From Aporrectodea caliginosa (taxonomy: Eukaryota > Annelida > Clitellata > Crassiclitellata > Lumbricidae): DNA of 64,000 bases. Shown piece after piece: positions 48,101 to 55,280 of the stretch (position 1 is its first letter; every line of letters begins with the position of its first letter). Position numbers and translations under genes: made by a program. Where the stretch lies: assembly GCA_020284085.1 (NCBI GenBank), contig JACEVL010001642.1:715001-779000 (forward strand), given 5' to 3'. The notes below the pieces were generated by a model that worked only from the letters and a program-made list of their open reading frames with translations, made no database searches and was not told the DNA's origin.

Positions 48101-49224
48101 TCATCAGATAACAATAAACAAAAGCTCATTTTTGGACTATTTAAAAATTAAATTAATGTTTTAGTTCTTCATCTGTAGTAACAAGTTTGTGTTACATTCA
48201 GTGGCATTCCATTACATTTTATTATGTTCATTAAATACTTTTGGATTTATACTCTTTCACATTTTTATCAACAATGCCCCAATCTAGAAAAATTCTGCAC
48301 TATTGGCATTACTGCAACTGCAGCATATTAATATTATTATTACATTGTAATTATCATTACATCAATTAAAAACGATAGACATGGTACCCTGTTCACATTG
48401 CTAACCTGCTTATCGAACTCCACTGTAAATAATAAGCCATAAATTCTTCTGAATTTTCTTTGTCTGCAGAATGGTCTTCTTAATTTTAAATTACATGTAC
48501 TAATGGCAATGTAAGAAATTCTGAATTGTCTTTGCCTGCAGAATGGTCTTGTTCATATATACCTATCATTCAGCAATTTACGGTTTTAAAATACCCCATA
48601 ATTCATACTCTCTCCTAAATGCCTGTTCTACAAGAAAACTATTTACAACAGTGCATATTTTAACTGTATAACTACTGGTACATTTGTCCAAGTAGTTTTA
48701 GGATTTGCCCCAGTAGCTTTAGGATTTGTCCCAGTAGTTTTGGTTATATGTCCCTGTTAATTTACTTTCAATGTTAGTTTCCAATAACATTGAAAGTAGA
48801 GTAGCAGACTTTGTCCCAGTAGTCCAAATCCGTTAAAATATGCACTGATTTACAATAAATATAAACTGGCCTAAAGAGTTTGCATTGGTTTACAGACTCC
48901 AGCACATTGCATGTGAATGGAATTGTGAAAATCGGGCAACCATGACGGCCACCTGCTCTTAACACTGTGCAATTCGTCACGGTAGCCCCAGTCAGGCGCA
49001 AGATCAACAGGAGTTCGAGTATGAAGAAACAGTAACTCATTTAAACAAAGTGATCACGTACAGACCACTGAACAATGAACATGGTTACTGATGCACTGAA
49101 ATGGATGTTGTACTTAAACTTACAATCATGCGACATTCACGCAGCTATAAAAAGTTCTTTTGTCTCCATCGACGACTGACTCACGCCGCCGCCGCCTCCT
49201 CTTCCTCCGCCACAAAGGAAACAT
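11634..49224 (-). CDS. SIAE: SIAE-like membrane-anchored pseudoenzyme, multi-exon gene model
   Basis: Joined exons (minus strand, 5' to 3'): 49185-49224 (tentative), 32846-33256, 30784-30987, 29437-29615, 28242-28380, 24326-24524, 19659-19732, 18115-18248, 17310-17467, 14399-14597, 11634-11951. They total 2055 nt, an exact multiple of three, with every phase matching (684 aa). Residues 1-124 are basic then acidic and disordered, 125-147 form a transmembrane helix, and about 155-684 follow the sialate O-acetylesterase fold (SASA, an SGNH-type hydrolase). The active enzyme removes 9-O-acetyl groups from sialic acids. Here the nucleophile Ser is Glu270 (GQENM), the block III Asn is Asp419 (QGEKD) and the block V His is Leu515 (SILPRHK). 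All frames and splice sites are intact, so it is more likely an expressed pseudoenzyme than a pseudogene. Confidence 0.8.
12140..12345 (+). mobile_element. tRNA-like SINE head, degraded
   Basis: ccatagtgtagtggtaacatc near 12,145-12,167 resembles a pol III A box and tRNA D arm. A tcccgtacc B-box remnant follows. It lies just upstream (in gene orientation) of the last SIAE-like exon. Confidence 0.4.
12590..12795 (-). mobile_element. RTE-like LINE C-terminal fragment
   Basis: The minus strand reads IRERRLTWFGHVTAGGYRPE, the conserved RR(L)xWxGHV tail of RTE/Jockey-like retrotransposon proteins. It lies in the intron before the last SIAE-like exon. Confidence 0.65.
12983..13019. repeat. Perfect 18-bp palindrome, 1-nt spacer
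   Basis: ctaatctgtaactttgta, one t, then its exact complement. Confidence 0.9.
13853..14310. mobile_element. hAT-type MITE, TAGAGCTGTACCGAT family
   Basis: A 458-bp element with TAGAGCTGTACCGAT terminal inverted repeats and a perfect 8-bp target duplication ctagacag (13,845-13,852 and 14,311-14,318). It is AT-rich and noncoding, and lies in an SIAE-like intron 89 bp downstream of an exon. Confidence 0.9.
14399..14597 (-). CDS. SIAE: SIAE-like exon with altered block V
   Basis: It runs from a strong acceptor (TTTTGTTTAG) to a GTAAGT donor, phase 2 in, phase 0 out. It starts SILPRHKHDIANRLVQGAL; active SIAE has His where this has Leu515. It ends HDTAQGGFE. The preceding residues come from the exon at 17,310-17,467 across a GC-AG intron. 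Confidence 0.88.
15274..15626. mobile_element. hAT-type MITE, CAGGCCCGCCGA family, copy 1
   Basis: A 353-bp element with CAGGCCCGCCGA terminal inverted repeats and a perfect 8-bp target duplication ggcacaag. GC-rich ends (ggggcccgg words) surround an AT-rich core. A second, inverted copy lies at 54,127-54,504. Confidence 0.92.
15690..16160 (+). mobile_element. LINE C-terminal fragment
   Basis: The plus strand reads RSAAQVDMLVLRSQYNDSRT and then SSWNSLPLEIRPLS, matching the WNSLPxxIR motif near the C terminus of CR1/L2-like LINE proteins. Confidence 0.65.
16540..17236 (+). mobile_element. Retroelement 3' end with (ACTT)n tail
   Basis: Sequence ending ggtataataaagaatata followed by (cttA)n resembles a non-LTR or SINE 3' tail. 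It contains a 15-bp tandem repeat of gccactgactttc (about 16,710-16,757). The open frames here show no recognisable domain. Confidence 0.45.
17310..17467 (-). CDS. SIAE: SIAE-like exon ending at a GC donor
   Basis: It starts LAPNRDASH after a good acceptor (TTCTGTACAG) and includes DIRWRQTANYGVVPNPLLKK, the SIAE DIRWHQTADFG region, where Arg480 replaces His. It ends DVNSTYG with the donor CAG|GCAAGAA. Joining through the GC donor gives YGSILPRHK, collinear with the SIAE motif. No usable GT donor preserves the frame. Confidence 0.87.
18115..18248 (-). CDS. SIAE: SIAE-like exon with altered block III and GC donor
   Basis: A phase 1 acceptor completes QGE from the previous exon. It reads EKDAMDGPRNYDCAMTAMIS then HWREELYRR and ends LPVGIVQ. 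The family has GESN at the start of this exon; here it is GEKD, so the oxyanion-hole Asn is Asp419. The donor is CAG|GCAAGAA, the second GC donor in succession. Confidence 0.88.
18855..18883. repeat. Perfect 14-bp palindrome, 1-nt spacer
   Basis: tttcacatcagaca, g, then its exact complement, inside an SIAE-like intron. Confidence 0.9.
19659..19732 (-). CDS. SIAE: SIAE-like short exon (WNSMVHPLL motif)
   Basis: A 74-nt exon reading SSKIWNSMVHPLLDLSHYGL then IWYQG, matching the SIAE LWNAMIHPLL...WYQGE block. GTATTC donor, phase 2 in, phase 1 out. Confidence 0.88.
20130..20460 (+). mobile_element. RTE-like LINE C-terminal fragment
   Basis: A 106-codon frame contains GHVFRMDEERRVKQV and GGRRRRGRPWKNWPETIRDDL, the typical tail of RTE-type endonuclease-reverse transcriptases. 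It lies antisense in an SIAE-like intron and is only the 3' end. Confidence 0.8.
20830..22370 (+). mobile_element. Degraded LINE reverse transcriptase relic
   Basis: Out-of-frame pieces resemble RT: a YLERVMDKIQSNGMEQELRS segment (about 21,970-22,030), a GLKINITKTKSLIFGKKG segment (about 22,140-22,200), and LGSLLI...NDCSKEIKT before 22,335. A direct repeat ggtggtcag(a/g)tgctgacgatgg occurs at about 20,840 and 21,667. Highly decayed. Confidence 0.6.
22390..23640. repeat. 27-bp minisatellite, about 45 units
   Basis: The unit consensus on the plus strand is ttcacaggcg-agatctctcagcgcctc. Variants (cagacgag, taagcgag, catcagaggc) and a divergent unit (aacaaaggc-aacatcatcc-aggacttc) recur at both ends and inside. 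Since 27 is a multiple of three, the plus strand is open for 392 codons (FTGEISQRL repeats) and the minus strand for 403 (EALRDLACE repeats). It lies wholly inside an SIAE-like intron, and the flanking exons join in frame without it. Substitutions between units change residues in both readings, so nothing shows coding constraint. Confidence 0.92.
24326..24524 (-). CDS. SIAE: SIAE-like exon (FSAVCWLFG motif)
   Basis: It opens with SLAGTNVPELQSSS and continues HFSAVCWLFGKQLYSRLQYP then VGLISVTYSGSMMEQW, closely matching the SIAE SAVCWLFG...LQYPxGL block (human-like WGGTPIE is replaced by YSGSMME). Acceptor TTTTTCAG, donor CAG|GTAAGA, phase 2 in and out. Confidence 0.9.
24525..26000. other. SIAE-like intron, no element recognised
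   Basis: AT-rich intronic DNA. No exon-like frame, tandem array or element end was found. Confidence 0.3.
26010..26690 (-). mobile_element. CR1/L2-like LINE relic
   Basis: The minus strand gives QLHQIKSIWCNLRFNASVTL then LHSFVLICLDY, followed by RALSVSSAVAYKREFSW, the C-terminal RT/connection region of L2-like LINEs. The 26,520-26,690 part has a diverged relative at about 29,085-29,265. Confidence 0.6.
26700..28241. other. SIAE-like intron with decayed repeats
   Basis: Short open frames (for example a 93-codon frame at 27,559-27,840) show no recognisable family. Probably old retroelement sequence. Confidence 0.25.
28242..28380 (-). CDS. SIAE: SIAE-like exon (PWSLPS motif)
   Basis: Reads LLNGSEEVESVDDLQRIRLF then GVQLPWSLPSK, matching the IRLF...W(S)xP segment of SIAE. 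Acceptor TTAATTTCAG, donor AAAC|GTAAGC, phase 0 in, phase 1 out. Confidence 0.88.
28985..29290. repeat. Diverged interspersed repeat shared with 26,520-26,690
   Basis: gtaaagcgacatctga, ggctggtgatgg(c/t)acca and agtgtgttgcaaattaca-like words occur in the same order in both regions, indicating two copies of one old element. Confidence 0.55.
29437..29615 (-). CDS. SIAE: SIAE-like exon with altered nucleophile motif
   Basis: Contains GGMMWRVILDEVSDSSPFTI, then VLFGDVWICAGQENMQFSVD ending in K. The family's catalytic serine motif is SGQSNM; here the codon is GAG, giving Glu270. That is at least two base changes from any Ser codon, so a single sequencing error is unlikely. Acceptor after GTTGTCAG, donor AAG|GTTTGT. 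Confidence 0.9.
29724..30531. mobile_element. hAT-type nonautonomous element, TAGGGCTTAACCG family
   Basis: An 808-bp element with TAGGGCTTAACCG terminal inverted repeats, internal CCGGAATCGGCAAA repeats near both ends, and a perfect 8-bp target duplication gaaactta (29,716-29,723 and 30,532-30,539). No transposase frame. Confidence 0.92.
30585..30715. repeat. Minisatellite (tcatcaatatcaccc)n
   Basis: About eight units of 13-15 bp, catcaatatca(c/t)c(c)(t), 70 bp downstream (gene orientation) of an SIAE-like exon. Confidence 0.9.
30784..30987 (-). CDS. SIAE: SIAE-like exon, start of esterase domain
   Basis: Reads ESSFEFAFASYYGDNMVLQR then APHRAVVWGYAP, matching the opening FAxYYxDxMVLQ...VWGY of the SIAE domain. 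Acceptor TTTTGCAG. The phase 1 donor chosen is ACC A|GTCAGT, giving TVKNT then IGGMMW; a phase-breaking alternative at TGG|GTCCTC is rejected. The first codon is completed by the transmembrane exon. Confidence 0.87.
31860..32130 (-). mobile_element. LINE RT palm fragment
   Basis: The minus strand reads SALILLVLSAAFDTIDQGRR, the LDLSAAFDTIDH motif of LINE reverse transcriptases. Short and broken. Confidence 0.65.
32813..32853 (-). promoter_or_regulatory. Duplicated splice donors 27 nt apart
   Basis: The 16-bp word gaacttacttttgaag occurs at 32,811-32,826 and 32,838-32,853, placing GTAAGT donors at 32,840-32,845 and 32,813-32,818. Using the distal donor adds 27 nt (SKFTAQLFK), still in phase 1. 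Confidence 0.7.
32846..33256 (-). CDS. SIAE: SIAE-like N-terminal exon: acidic tail and transmembrane helix
   Basis: The exon begins after TTTTTTCTCTTAACAG in phase 1 and reads TPLMDNSVDNDHQ. An acidic Ser/Lys/Glu-rich region of about 90 residues follows, then PPKKGCDVR and a hydrophobic helix CLVIGILVLVIMVGGAAVAI. It ends HRFK at donor A|GTAAGT. The next exon completes Thr and starts the esterase domain, so the linker is only a few residues. The order cytosolic tail, helix, enzyme domain implies a type II membrane protein, unlike the signal-peptide-bearing soluble SIAE. An internal Met (MDNSVD) could be the start if the upstream exon is wrong. Confidence 0.75.
33257..35440. other. Intron or 5' flank of SIAE-like gene
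   Basis: No exon recognised. At about 34,560-35,040 words such as accgataatcgg and a right end ttaacatccct-a suggest a truncated hAT-like element whose left end was not found. Confidence 0.3.
35500..36180 (+). mobile_element. CR1/L2-like LINE relic
   Basis: Plus-strand blocks: NFSPYQSAYYEGHSPETALA (about 35,555-35,615), LSACLNLSAALDTVDK (about 35,690-35,740), GVSQGSVLSLHFTS (about 35,850-35,895) and LACLTYKTLT-like sequence near 36,035. The PQGSVLG block is present as SQGSVLS. Frameshifted throughout. Confidence 0.75.
36196..36569. mobile_element. hAT-type MITE, TAGGGGTGGGCA family
   Basis: A 374-bp element starting taggggtgggca and ending tgcccagccccta-like, with near-perfect 8-bp target duplication ctaaatac/ctaaatat. 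AT-rich, noncoding. Confidence 0.85.
36620..36845 (+). pseudogene. C-terminal fragment of the 51.7-kb retrotransposon family
   Basis: Reads PVAIETLGPLNPSASDFISE then IGNRISSITGDRRESTFLFQ and ends at a TGA. The same module (PVAVETAGSW...ELGRKISAATGDQRET) ends the retroelement at 51.7-54.7 kb. This is a 5'-truncated relative, followed by an AAT tail at about 36,934. Confidence 0.65.
36934..36964. repeat. (AAT)n microsatellite
   Basis: About ten AAT units. Confidence 0.9.
37128..37381. repeat. Inverted repeat, arms about 65 bp
   Basis: The left arm (acctgatgac...aacaatcctgc) pairs imperfectly with gcaggatcgttttc...tcatcaggt on the right, with about 120 bp between. It includes the shared word ccataagtattaaaacatgc. 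A fold-back MITE is the simplest reading; its ends are undefined. Confidence 0.6.
37640..39090. other. No gene recognised
   Basis: Unique-looking AT-rich DNA. Short frames show no family resemblance. Confidence 0.25.
39092..39141. repeat. (AT)n microsatellite
   Basis: An uninterrupted tat run. Confidence 0.9.
39780..40460 (+). mobile_element. CR1/L2-like LINE C-terminal relic
   Basis: WDLGVTHDTTLSLKPQTAAI and CLFHLRRIQQLCSTLHDTLL (39,870-40,010), then SKHFKLAILMYKAHAQH near 40,160-40,210, follow the order of the LINE connection and C-terminal domains. Frame breaks present. Confidence 0.75.
40897..41033. mobile_element. hAT-type MITE remnant, CAGTGCCGGCTTT family
   Basis: Starts cagtgccggctttagg and ends with a decayed complement (aaagaccgactctg), flanked by gatgggtg and gatgggga (7 of 8). 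Confidence 0.6.
41040..43280. other. No gene recognised
   Basis: AT-rich DNA between relics. Short frames only. Confidence 0.25.
43461..43525 (-). mobile_element. tRNA-like SINE head
   Basis: The minus strand reads tggtgtagtgggtagcatg (A box) and, about 30 bp on, agtttaaatctc (B-box-like). Not a complete tRNA. Confidence 0.45.
44291..44349. repeat. Perfect 27-bp palindrome, 5-nt spacer
   Basis: gagttttgcaaaattttact-tgggaac, then gggct, then its exact complement. Confidence 0.92.
45047..45150. repeat. Compound triplet repeat (CTG)n(CTA)n
   Basis: ctgctgctg passes into actactact and caccatcac units. It accounts for the Leu/Thr- or Ser/Val-rich shadow frames here. Confidence 0.9.
46115..46290. 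repeat. (CA)n-rich microsatellite with CAAA/GACA interruptions
   Basis: acacac tracts with aaagac and aaacac words over about 175 bp. Confidence 0.95.
46490..46650 (+). mobile_element. tRNA-derived SINE remnant
   Basis: gtctagtggttactgg (A-box-like) is followed by agtggttcaaattccc (B box, about 46,520-46,535). The tail region is diverged. Confidence 0.45.
47145..47207. mobile_element. piggyBac-like miniature element, 63 bp
   Basis: CCCTTTAACGACGAGC...GCTCATCGTTAAAGGG with one indel between arms, flanked on both sides by TTAA. The TTAA target and CCCTTT ends fit piggyBac. Confidence 0.65.
47480..47760 (+). mobile_element. LINE C-terminal fragment
   Basis: CLDYCNIVLLGLLNLQTLQL (about 47,527-47,586) matches the RLDYCNxLLxGL motif, followed by EDKLHWLHP near 47,660. 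Confidence 0.7.
47770..49184. other. No firm gene; near-tandem duplicates
   Basis: A roughly 70-bp tandem duplication (attctgaatt(t/g)tctttg(t/c)ctgcagaatggtctt at about 48,450 and 48,520) and repeats of agtag(t/c)tttaggatttg near 48,690-48,740. The minus-strand frame at 47,850-48,104 is unidentified. Confidence 0.3.
49185..49224 (-). CDS. SIAE: Tentative first coding exon of the SIAE-like gene
   Basis: The minus strand gives ATG and MFPLWRRKRRRRR, then a GTGAGTC donor in phase 1, exactly the phase needed by the exon ending at 33,256. The join completes a Pro. With this exon the whole model is divisible by three. A polybasic cytosolic start suits a type II membrane protein. Against it: the exon is short, arises in a CGG repeat, and sits 16 kb upstream, so chance is possible. 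Confidence 0.35.
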
Positions 49225-50179
49225 CACACAATAGCACTAACGCTTTCCTATTGTAATCTTATCACAGCAGAGTCTTATCTCAAATGAGCAAATCATTCTT
49301 ATCACACATTTACCACGACTCAATCAAAGATGCACGATAAGCTTACAAGAAAATATGAGCTGAAGCAGTCAAATAGCCAAATAAACACTAACCGCCCACA
49401 TTAACATCTACTGGTCAGTTGTCTGTTTACTCCGCGAGTCCACCTCATTCGTCTCTGTTTATTTGCGTCGAAGGATCTGTCTACAATGTGTCCGAACATA
49501 AGACAATAACAATTATTGTTTTGGCATCGATAACAAAACCATCGATAACTCCTTCGTCTGCTAACAATGACCGGAACATAACACAGAAAACGACAGCGTA
49601 GCCTCTCCGCATACGCTATCGCTCGTAAAGCCGTTTATACGAAGTTTATAGCTACTACGGCGACTCCCAGTGAACGAAATGTCAATAATAAATCTCCCCG
49701 CTATCTCAGCTCCGCATCAGAAAGACGAGTTGAATCACCGAGATATAGACAGCTATGCTGTTATGATGAGGAAAGAGTAGATGTGGGCGGGTGGATAGCT
49801 GGAGCCTCGATAGCTGGCGACGCGTACGTAGGAGTGCCTAAAAGCTTAAAAGATACAATGTTTAGTGGATCCGCTTAAACCAATTAAGGGATTTGATCAT
49901 CGGGGTTTACTGATGGCTGCTCATAGCTAAACGAATATTTTTCAAGACTGGGCTAATTGTGTACAAGACTACATTTTAGTTGACCTCACTATCTTCAGTT
50001 TTACAGACCTCAAATACCTCTCTATACTCAACCAGGTCTTCTTTCATTTTCTCAATTTGTCTGTTCGGCCGTTGTTGACTGTGGAATTCTCTCCTACAAA
50101 AGTTCGTTCTGCAAAGTCGTCCATTCCGCCGGTTTTTATAGACCTCCACTAAAAATTAATCTCGACGCTTTTCATTCGT

Positions 50180-51110
50180 AGGCTGTTTCCATGTAGACCT
50201 ATTCTCAGAAGCTAGACTCAGATAGCCTTCTACGGATCTTTGTATTGTCACTATTGCGTAGTTCCTTAACGGACGAGGGGGCGTCCAGTAAAAGAACAAA
50301 ATGCTTGACGATGGCGGATCACATGAACTTCCTTTGCAGCAGGTCCTGCTTCTATCGGGTGCGCCAGATGCAAGACAGTCTTCTATCAGTCTGCGCTGCA
50401 GTGACGGGCCTTATATTAGGCACGCTGTGTCTTAAGCGGCCTAGATTATTGCAATTCAGCCTTTGAGGTATCTCAGGATTCCGTTTGCGCCAGCTCCGGT
50501 CAGTCCGAAATTCTGCATCCCGAGCCGTAGCCAATACAGTGGCGTAACGAAGGGCGGGGCAGAGGGGCAACCGCCCCTGGGTGCAGCACAAGGGGCGCAA
50601 AATTAGCTTTCGGTGGTACACAGTAGTGACAGTACTATGACAAGAACGATTTAAAGTCACCAAGAAAATTAAAAATGGTCGCAGTCATCATGCAACTCTT
50701 GCTCCTGGGCGCTGAAACCATTCGTTACGCCACGGAGACAATAAGCCGAAATATTCGCAAATATCGCAATATATTATGCGAGAGATGCTACGCTGGCTTC
50801 CTGTTGTCAAGCGTATTTCTTTCAACCACATCTTGCTGCCATGTATTTAAAACGTTGGCTCTGCCCCAGTGTACATTGGGAGCTCGAGTGCTCCAGTTTC
50901 AAGTCGTAATCGTAATCGAATATTTATATAGCACCATTCAAAAAGAGGCGCTCCCGACCCGGGCCAGTTTCTTTGATCACCGGTAAAGAGAGATGTTTTC
51001 AGGCGCTGGCGGAACTGGTAAAAGGAAATAGAGAAAAGGTCAGCCCTGAGGGACTGATCGATCGGTTTACGTTTACGATTACGGAACGATGATGATAAAT
51101 CAGACACATA
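50180..51110. mobile_element. Two LINE relics meeting, one interrupted by a hAT MITE
   Basis: The plus strand (50,440-50,900) reads FRLRQLRSVRNSASRAVANT, interrupted by the MITE, then RCYAGFLLS/MLRWLPVVKRISF in neighbouring frames. The minus strand (51,090-50,905) reads FRQRLKTSLFTGDQRN and ends in GGTGCTATATAAATATT with an ATTACG tail, a LINE 3' end. Confidence 0.65.
50537..50735. mobile_element. hAT-type MITE, CAGTGGCGTAACGA family
   Basis: A 199-bp element with CAGTGGCGTAACGA ends (right end decayed to ccacgg), flanked by agccaata/agacaata. Confidence 0.8.
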
Positions 51111-51111
51111 T

Positions 51112-51214
<103 letters not shown>

Positions 51215-51658
51215 AGTTACAACACAGTTAACGAGTCTGTCGACGAGATTTATCTCTCTTGAGTTTTGTAGTTTTTGGGGGTATCTATGGCTCGCCAGAA
51301 CACGTTTTTATACCACTGTGCATCTATTGACACCAGGACCTGGAGTATCTAAATATTTTCTGGCGTCGGACTCTGGATTTTGCGGGATTTTGGTTTAAAT
51401 GTGTAAACTGTTCAGCTGGAAATCAGAATTTGACTTCATGATTTACACCGGTAAAACAGTTATGATCATACGACGTCATAATGCGTGTTGCCTAGCAACG
51501 CAGTAAAGACGTTGATTTATTTACATTTTAAACAACATATTGATATCCAGTTTCATTCCTCCCACTCCAGATATTTTCATTTTCATTCCTGTTCAAGTAT
51601 CCATGCATAACAATAATACATTTCGACTAAACTGGAAGGCGGAGGGTATCTTCGTCCA

Positions 51659-54600
51659 TTGCCACCACAAGTAATGAGTCAAAGGTCACCAAAAGACGTA
51701 GGTGTATGCCCAGTTTGTTTAAACGAGTTTAAACTACATCGTTTTAAAGGCACACTACACTCCCATGGACCGCGTCGGAACCCATGTCCAGGTTCAGACC
51801 AGGTGCCTATTGATATTGTGCAAACAGGGAGTCGCTCTACACACACAAAGCATTCTGACGATAGCCAGTGCAATGCATCAAAAACAACGCATTCTGATGC
51901 CCGGTACAATGCAGATGACGATGAAAATCTATTCTGCAATGAGCCGTTACTAGACTTTTTAACCCATCCAAAGGTTAGAAGTCGACTGCTGAAACACATC
52001 CCACTGGCAGCAAGAGGAGCATGTAGGGACTTACTTACCAAGATCCTCCGGGCCGTTATTCGAGAACCAAACAGGCTTGAAACAGCCCCTCAAAATGGCT
52101 AGATAACTCCAATTTTCACCGATAATTCTGGCTAAGCCTAAGAGGGGAGGTCGAAACAGGAACTTGAGCAAGCTAATTCTAACTCGCATCGAATCCTGGC
52201 GTAGTGGAATGGTCTTTTGTGATGAAGCTAAAGAAATCACGCCATCTGACTCACGAACTAGGAGGAATGACAAGGGCTAGGCTACGATCGAAGTAAATAT
52301 CTTGCGCAGGCGGTGTCTAGCAGACTCGAAGATGGCGACATCAAAGGAGCCCTTCGATTGCTGTGCTCTGATGATGTTCCTATAGAAGATTCACCTAGGG
52401 TGATTGAAGAATTGCAGAAGAAGCACCCAAAGTGGATACACGTGGCGACGGCTTGCTGCCAAGTGTGTCTGCCATGTTGTTACTCCATACCTATCTCAAA
52501 ATCTGTCACCACTTCAAATCGGCGTCGGAGTATCAGGAGGTGCCGAGGCAGCTGTCCACGCAACCAGACGATACCTGCAGTCGATGCCTGAAAACCATGT
52601 CATAGTTAAACTGGACTTCTCGAATGCCTTCAATGCTCTGAGAAGAGACTCAATGTTAGAGGCGGTGGCAGCAAAAGCTCCGGAAATATACAGATACGTA
52701 TATGACAACTATGCCTACGCCCCCCAGCTACAGATCAGACAGCATACCATTCATTCCGAGGAAGGCACCCAACAAGGCGACCCCTTAGGGCCACTGGAGT
52801 TTTGCCTGGCAATACATCCACTTCTGGAGAGTTTGACAACTCCATTCACTATAGGCTATATATGGACGATCTTACTCTTGCTGGACCGATCGATCAAGTT
52901 GAGTACGACGTCAGCTTGATAGAGAAAGAGGCGCCCATGTATGGTCTACAGCTAAATCAAGCAAAATGCGAAGCATCCTTTAGAACCTTCGATAAAGCAA
53001 AGAAGATTCAGACCTTCGCCGAGTTTGAAAATGTCGCCGTTGAAGATTTGACACTGCTGGGAGCACCGCTGCTGCCAGGCAGGGCTGTCGACAAATCTAT
53101 CCAGAAAAAGATCAAGGATTTGGAGAAAGTCACAACAAGGCTTGAGATGCTGCATCCACACGACGCATTCACCCTGCTGAGGAGCAGCTTAAGCATACCG
53201 AAGCTGCTATGCACATTAAGAACATCAGCCTGCTTCTTAAACGAAGAACTTCTACACGTCTTCGACGAAGTCTTGAGAACTGGTCTGTGTAGCCTTCTTA
53301 ATATCAACATGAGCGACGATCAATGGATCCAGGCATCTTTACCTGTTAGAAACGGTGGTCTTGGGATTCGCAGTGCCGTTATGCTGGCAACTTCCGCCTT
53401 TTGGCATCAGCCGCTGGCACACGAAACCTTCAAAACCAACTGTTACTCGACGTCCCTCTAACAATCACAGATCCGTTGGTAGAGGAGGCTTTTAGTTCTT
53501 GGTCATCGAAGTCGAACGCAACTCCTCCCATCGAGCAGAAGGCTCACATACAACGGGAATGGGACAGCAAACTCATCTCACATGCACTTCAAGACCTGTC
53601 AGAAAGAGCGAGTGATTCTGCTGTTAAAGCCAGATTGTTAGCCGTGCAATCGCCACACTCTGGAGACTGGCTTCATGCACTGCCCATTACGACAGCAGGA
53701 TTACGCATGTCAGGAGAGGTCCTAAGAATAGCTTCCGGCATCCGACTAGGCACTGCCTTGTGTGAAAAACACACTTGCAAATGCGGTGTCATAGTAGAAA
53801 CCATCGGCCATCATGGATTCTCTTGTAGCAAATGTCCAGGAAGACAACATCGACATGGCATGCTCAACGATGTTATTTGGCGAGCTTTCACCAGAGCCAA
53901 AATACCGGCCATCAAAGAGCCCAATGGCCTCTCCAGATCAGACGGCAAAAGGCCTGACGGAGTCACCATCATACCTTGGCACAGAGGTCGTTGCTTGGCA
54001 TGGGATGTCACGGTGCCAGATACTTTCGCTGCATCCTACGAACATAATTATAACATCGCAAATCGCAGGTGCGGCAGCGGAAAAGGCAGCTCGCAACAAG
54101 GAAACCAAGTATGCTGCTATCACACACATGCCCGCCGACAGAAATTCCGGGCCCCTAGGCAGAGCAGTCACGGGCCCCTCACTTTTTTGGAACAAACTGA
54201 ATTTTTTTCTCTTACTTTCTTACTTCCACACACAAATTTTTTCTGATGACTTTTTTTTTTTTTTGCTTTTCCGGGAAATTGTCAGAAGGAAAATTGTCAC
54301 AAGCCGCATTTTCCGCCCTCCCGGGCCCCCTCGTTACGTGTTACTTATAAGGCTTAACATCATAAACTTTGTATATACATCGTAAACTTTTTATATCTGA
54401 TTATAATATATATCATAAGTTGATTGCGGGCCCGGCCCGGGCCCCTAAAAGTCGCCGGGCCCCTGGGCATTTGCCCCCCTGCCCCCCCCCTCTCGGCGGG
54501 CCTGATCACACAGTCACATCATATCGTCCCTGTGGCAGTCGAAACTGCAGGAAGCTGGCACACAGAATCACTGCAGTTTGTCCAAGAACTAGGGCGCAAG

Positions 54601-54820
54601 ATCTCAGCAGCGACAGGCGACCAGCGTGAGACTATAGTCATCTTCTACAACGCTTATCAGTCGCCCTACAAATTGGAAACGCTCTATCTGTTTTAGGCAC
54701 CACAGATTGCAACAACAGTAGCCCAGGACTGATCGAAGGCTTCTAAATATTGAAAACAGTTACTTTTAATCAGTCTGTACATAAGTTTGTTGGCTTATGA
54801 AGAAATAAATTTGCTTCCAT
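51659..54820 (+). pseudogene. Single-ORF non-LTR retrotransposon, probable restriction-like endonuclease type
   Basis: A nearly full-length but broken copy. N-terminal zinc finger CPVCLNEFKLHRFKGTLHSH (51,705-51,765), then KRGGRNRNLSKLILTRIESW (52,140-52,200). The RT follows: GVSGGAEAAVHATRRY, VKLDFSNAFNALRRD, EEGTQQGDPLGPLEF (52,520-52,800) and the catalytic YMDDLTLAG (52,857-52,885), then SLPVRNGGLGIRSA (53,335-53,380). Next is a Cys/His knuckle (CKCG...GHHGFSCSKCPGRQHRH, 53,775-53,855) and KRPDGVTIIPWHRGRCLAWD (53,946-54,005), whose PD...D spacing resembles R2-type restriction-like endonucleases. The C-terminal GDQRET module ends near 54,696. Frameshifts lie near 52,100, 52,480, 52,810 and 53,440, stops near 52,100 and 52,280, and a MITE splits the C terminus. 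Inactive. Confidence 0.8.
54127..54504. mobile_element. hAT-type MITE, CAGGCCCGCCGA family, copy 2
   Basis: A 378-bp inverted copy of the element at 15,274-15,626, with perfect 8-bp target duplication atcacaca. Removing it and one duplication rejoins the host retrotransposon's C-terminal region. Confidence 0.92.
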
Positions 54821-54821
54821 A

Positions 54822-55052
54822 ATAATAATAATAATAATAATAATAATCTTTTCTTTATTAAGCGCCAGACAAACGCGCACTGCACTGTACATTTACATGT
54901 TATGCAATTTAAATCTTAACTACTAACAGAACAGGCAGTCTGCAATACAACGGTGCTAATAGCAGCCTACAAAGCATATCCGCCCTACGGGACTCGAACT
55001 CGGTAACTCTCGCTCTCTACGCCAGATGTTATCCAATGCGCTGTCGGGCCCC
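54822..55052 (-). mobile_element. tRNA-derived SINE, apparently complete
   Basis: The minus strand has an A box (gcgcattggataacat, 55,027-55,042) and B box (gagttcgagtcccg, 54,989-55,002). A body of about 130 bp follows, and a 3' end gtctggcgcttaataaagaaaag runs into an ATT tail. The 3' end is like those at 6.8 and 7.6 kb, implying mobilisation by the same LINE family. Confidence 0.75.
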
Positions 55053-55239
55053 TCTGATAAGCCCACTGATAGATTAATGTAAACGAAATTGCATCTCAAG
55101 TCATGCAGCTTTGGGTACAGCACAATGAAGTTAAATTTGCTGTTTTACACTGCTGCAGCTGTTGAGATATAATATATGGCGCAAAATAAATGTAACTCTA
55201 CTCTTATTTTACATTTGATATGTATCTTCGGTCTGTAGT

Positions 55240-55280
55240 TCGAAAGAGGCGGGGCTTGTGCAGAACTTGGCCAATGGCAT
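55240..55280 (+). promoter_or_regulatory. Candidate proximal promoter of the PTB adaptor gene
   Basis: A GC box (aggcggggc, about 55,246-55,254) and a CCAAT box (ggccaatgg, 55,269-55,277) lie 25 bp apart and about 160 bp before the start codon. No clear TATA box at the expected distance. Confidence 0.4.

Noticed and set aside
47850..48104. 84-codon minus-strand frame as an SIAE-like upstream exon
   Set aside because: No suitable phase 1 donor or match to SIAE; left as unidentified intronic sequence.
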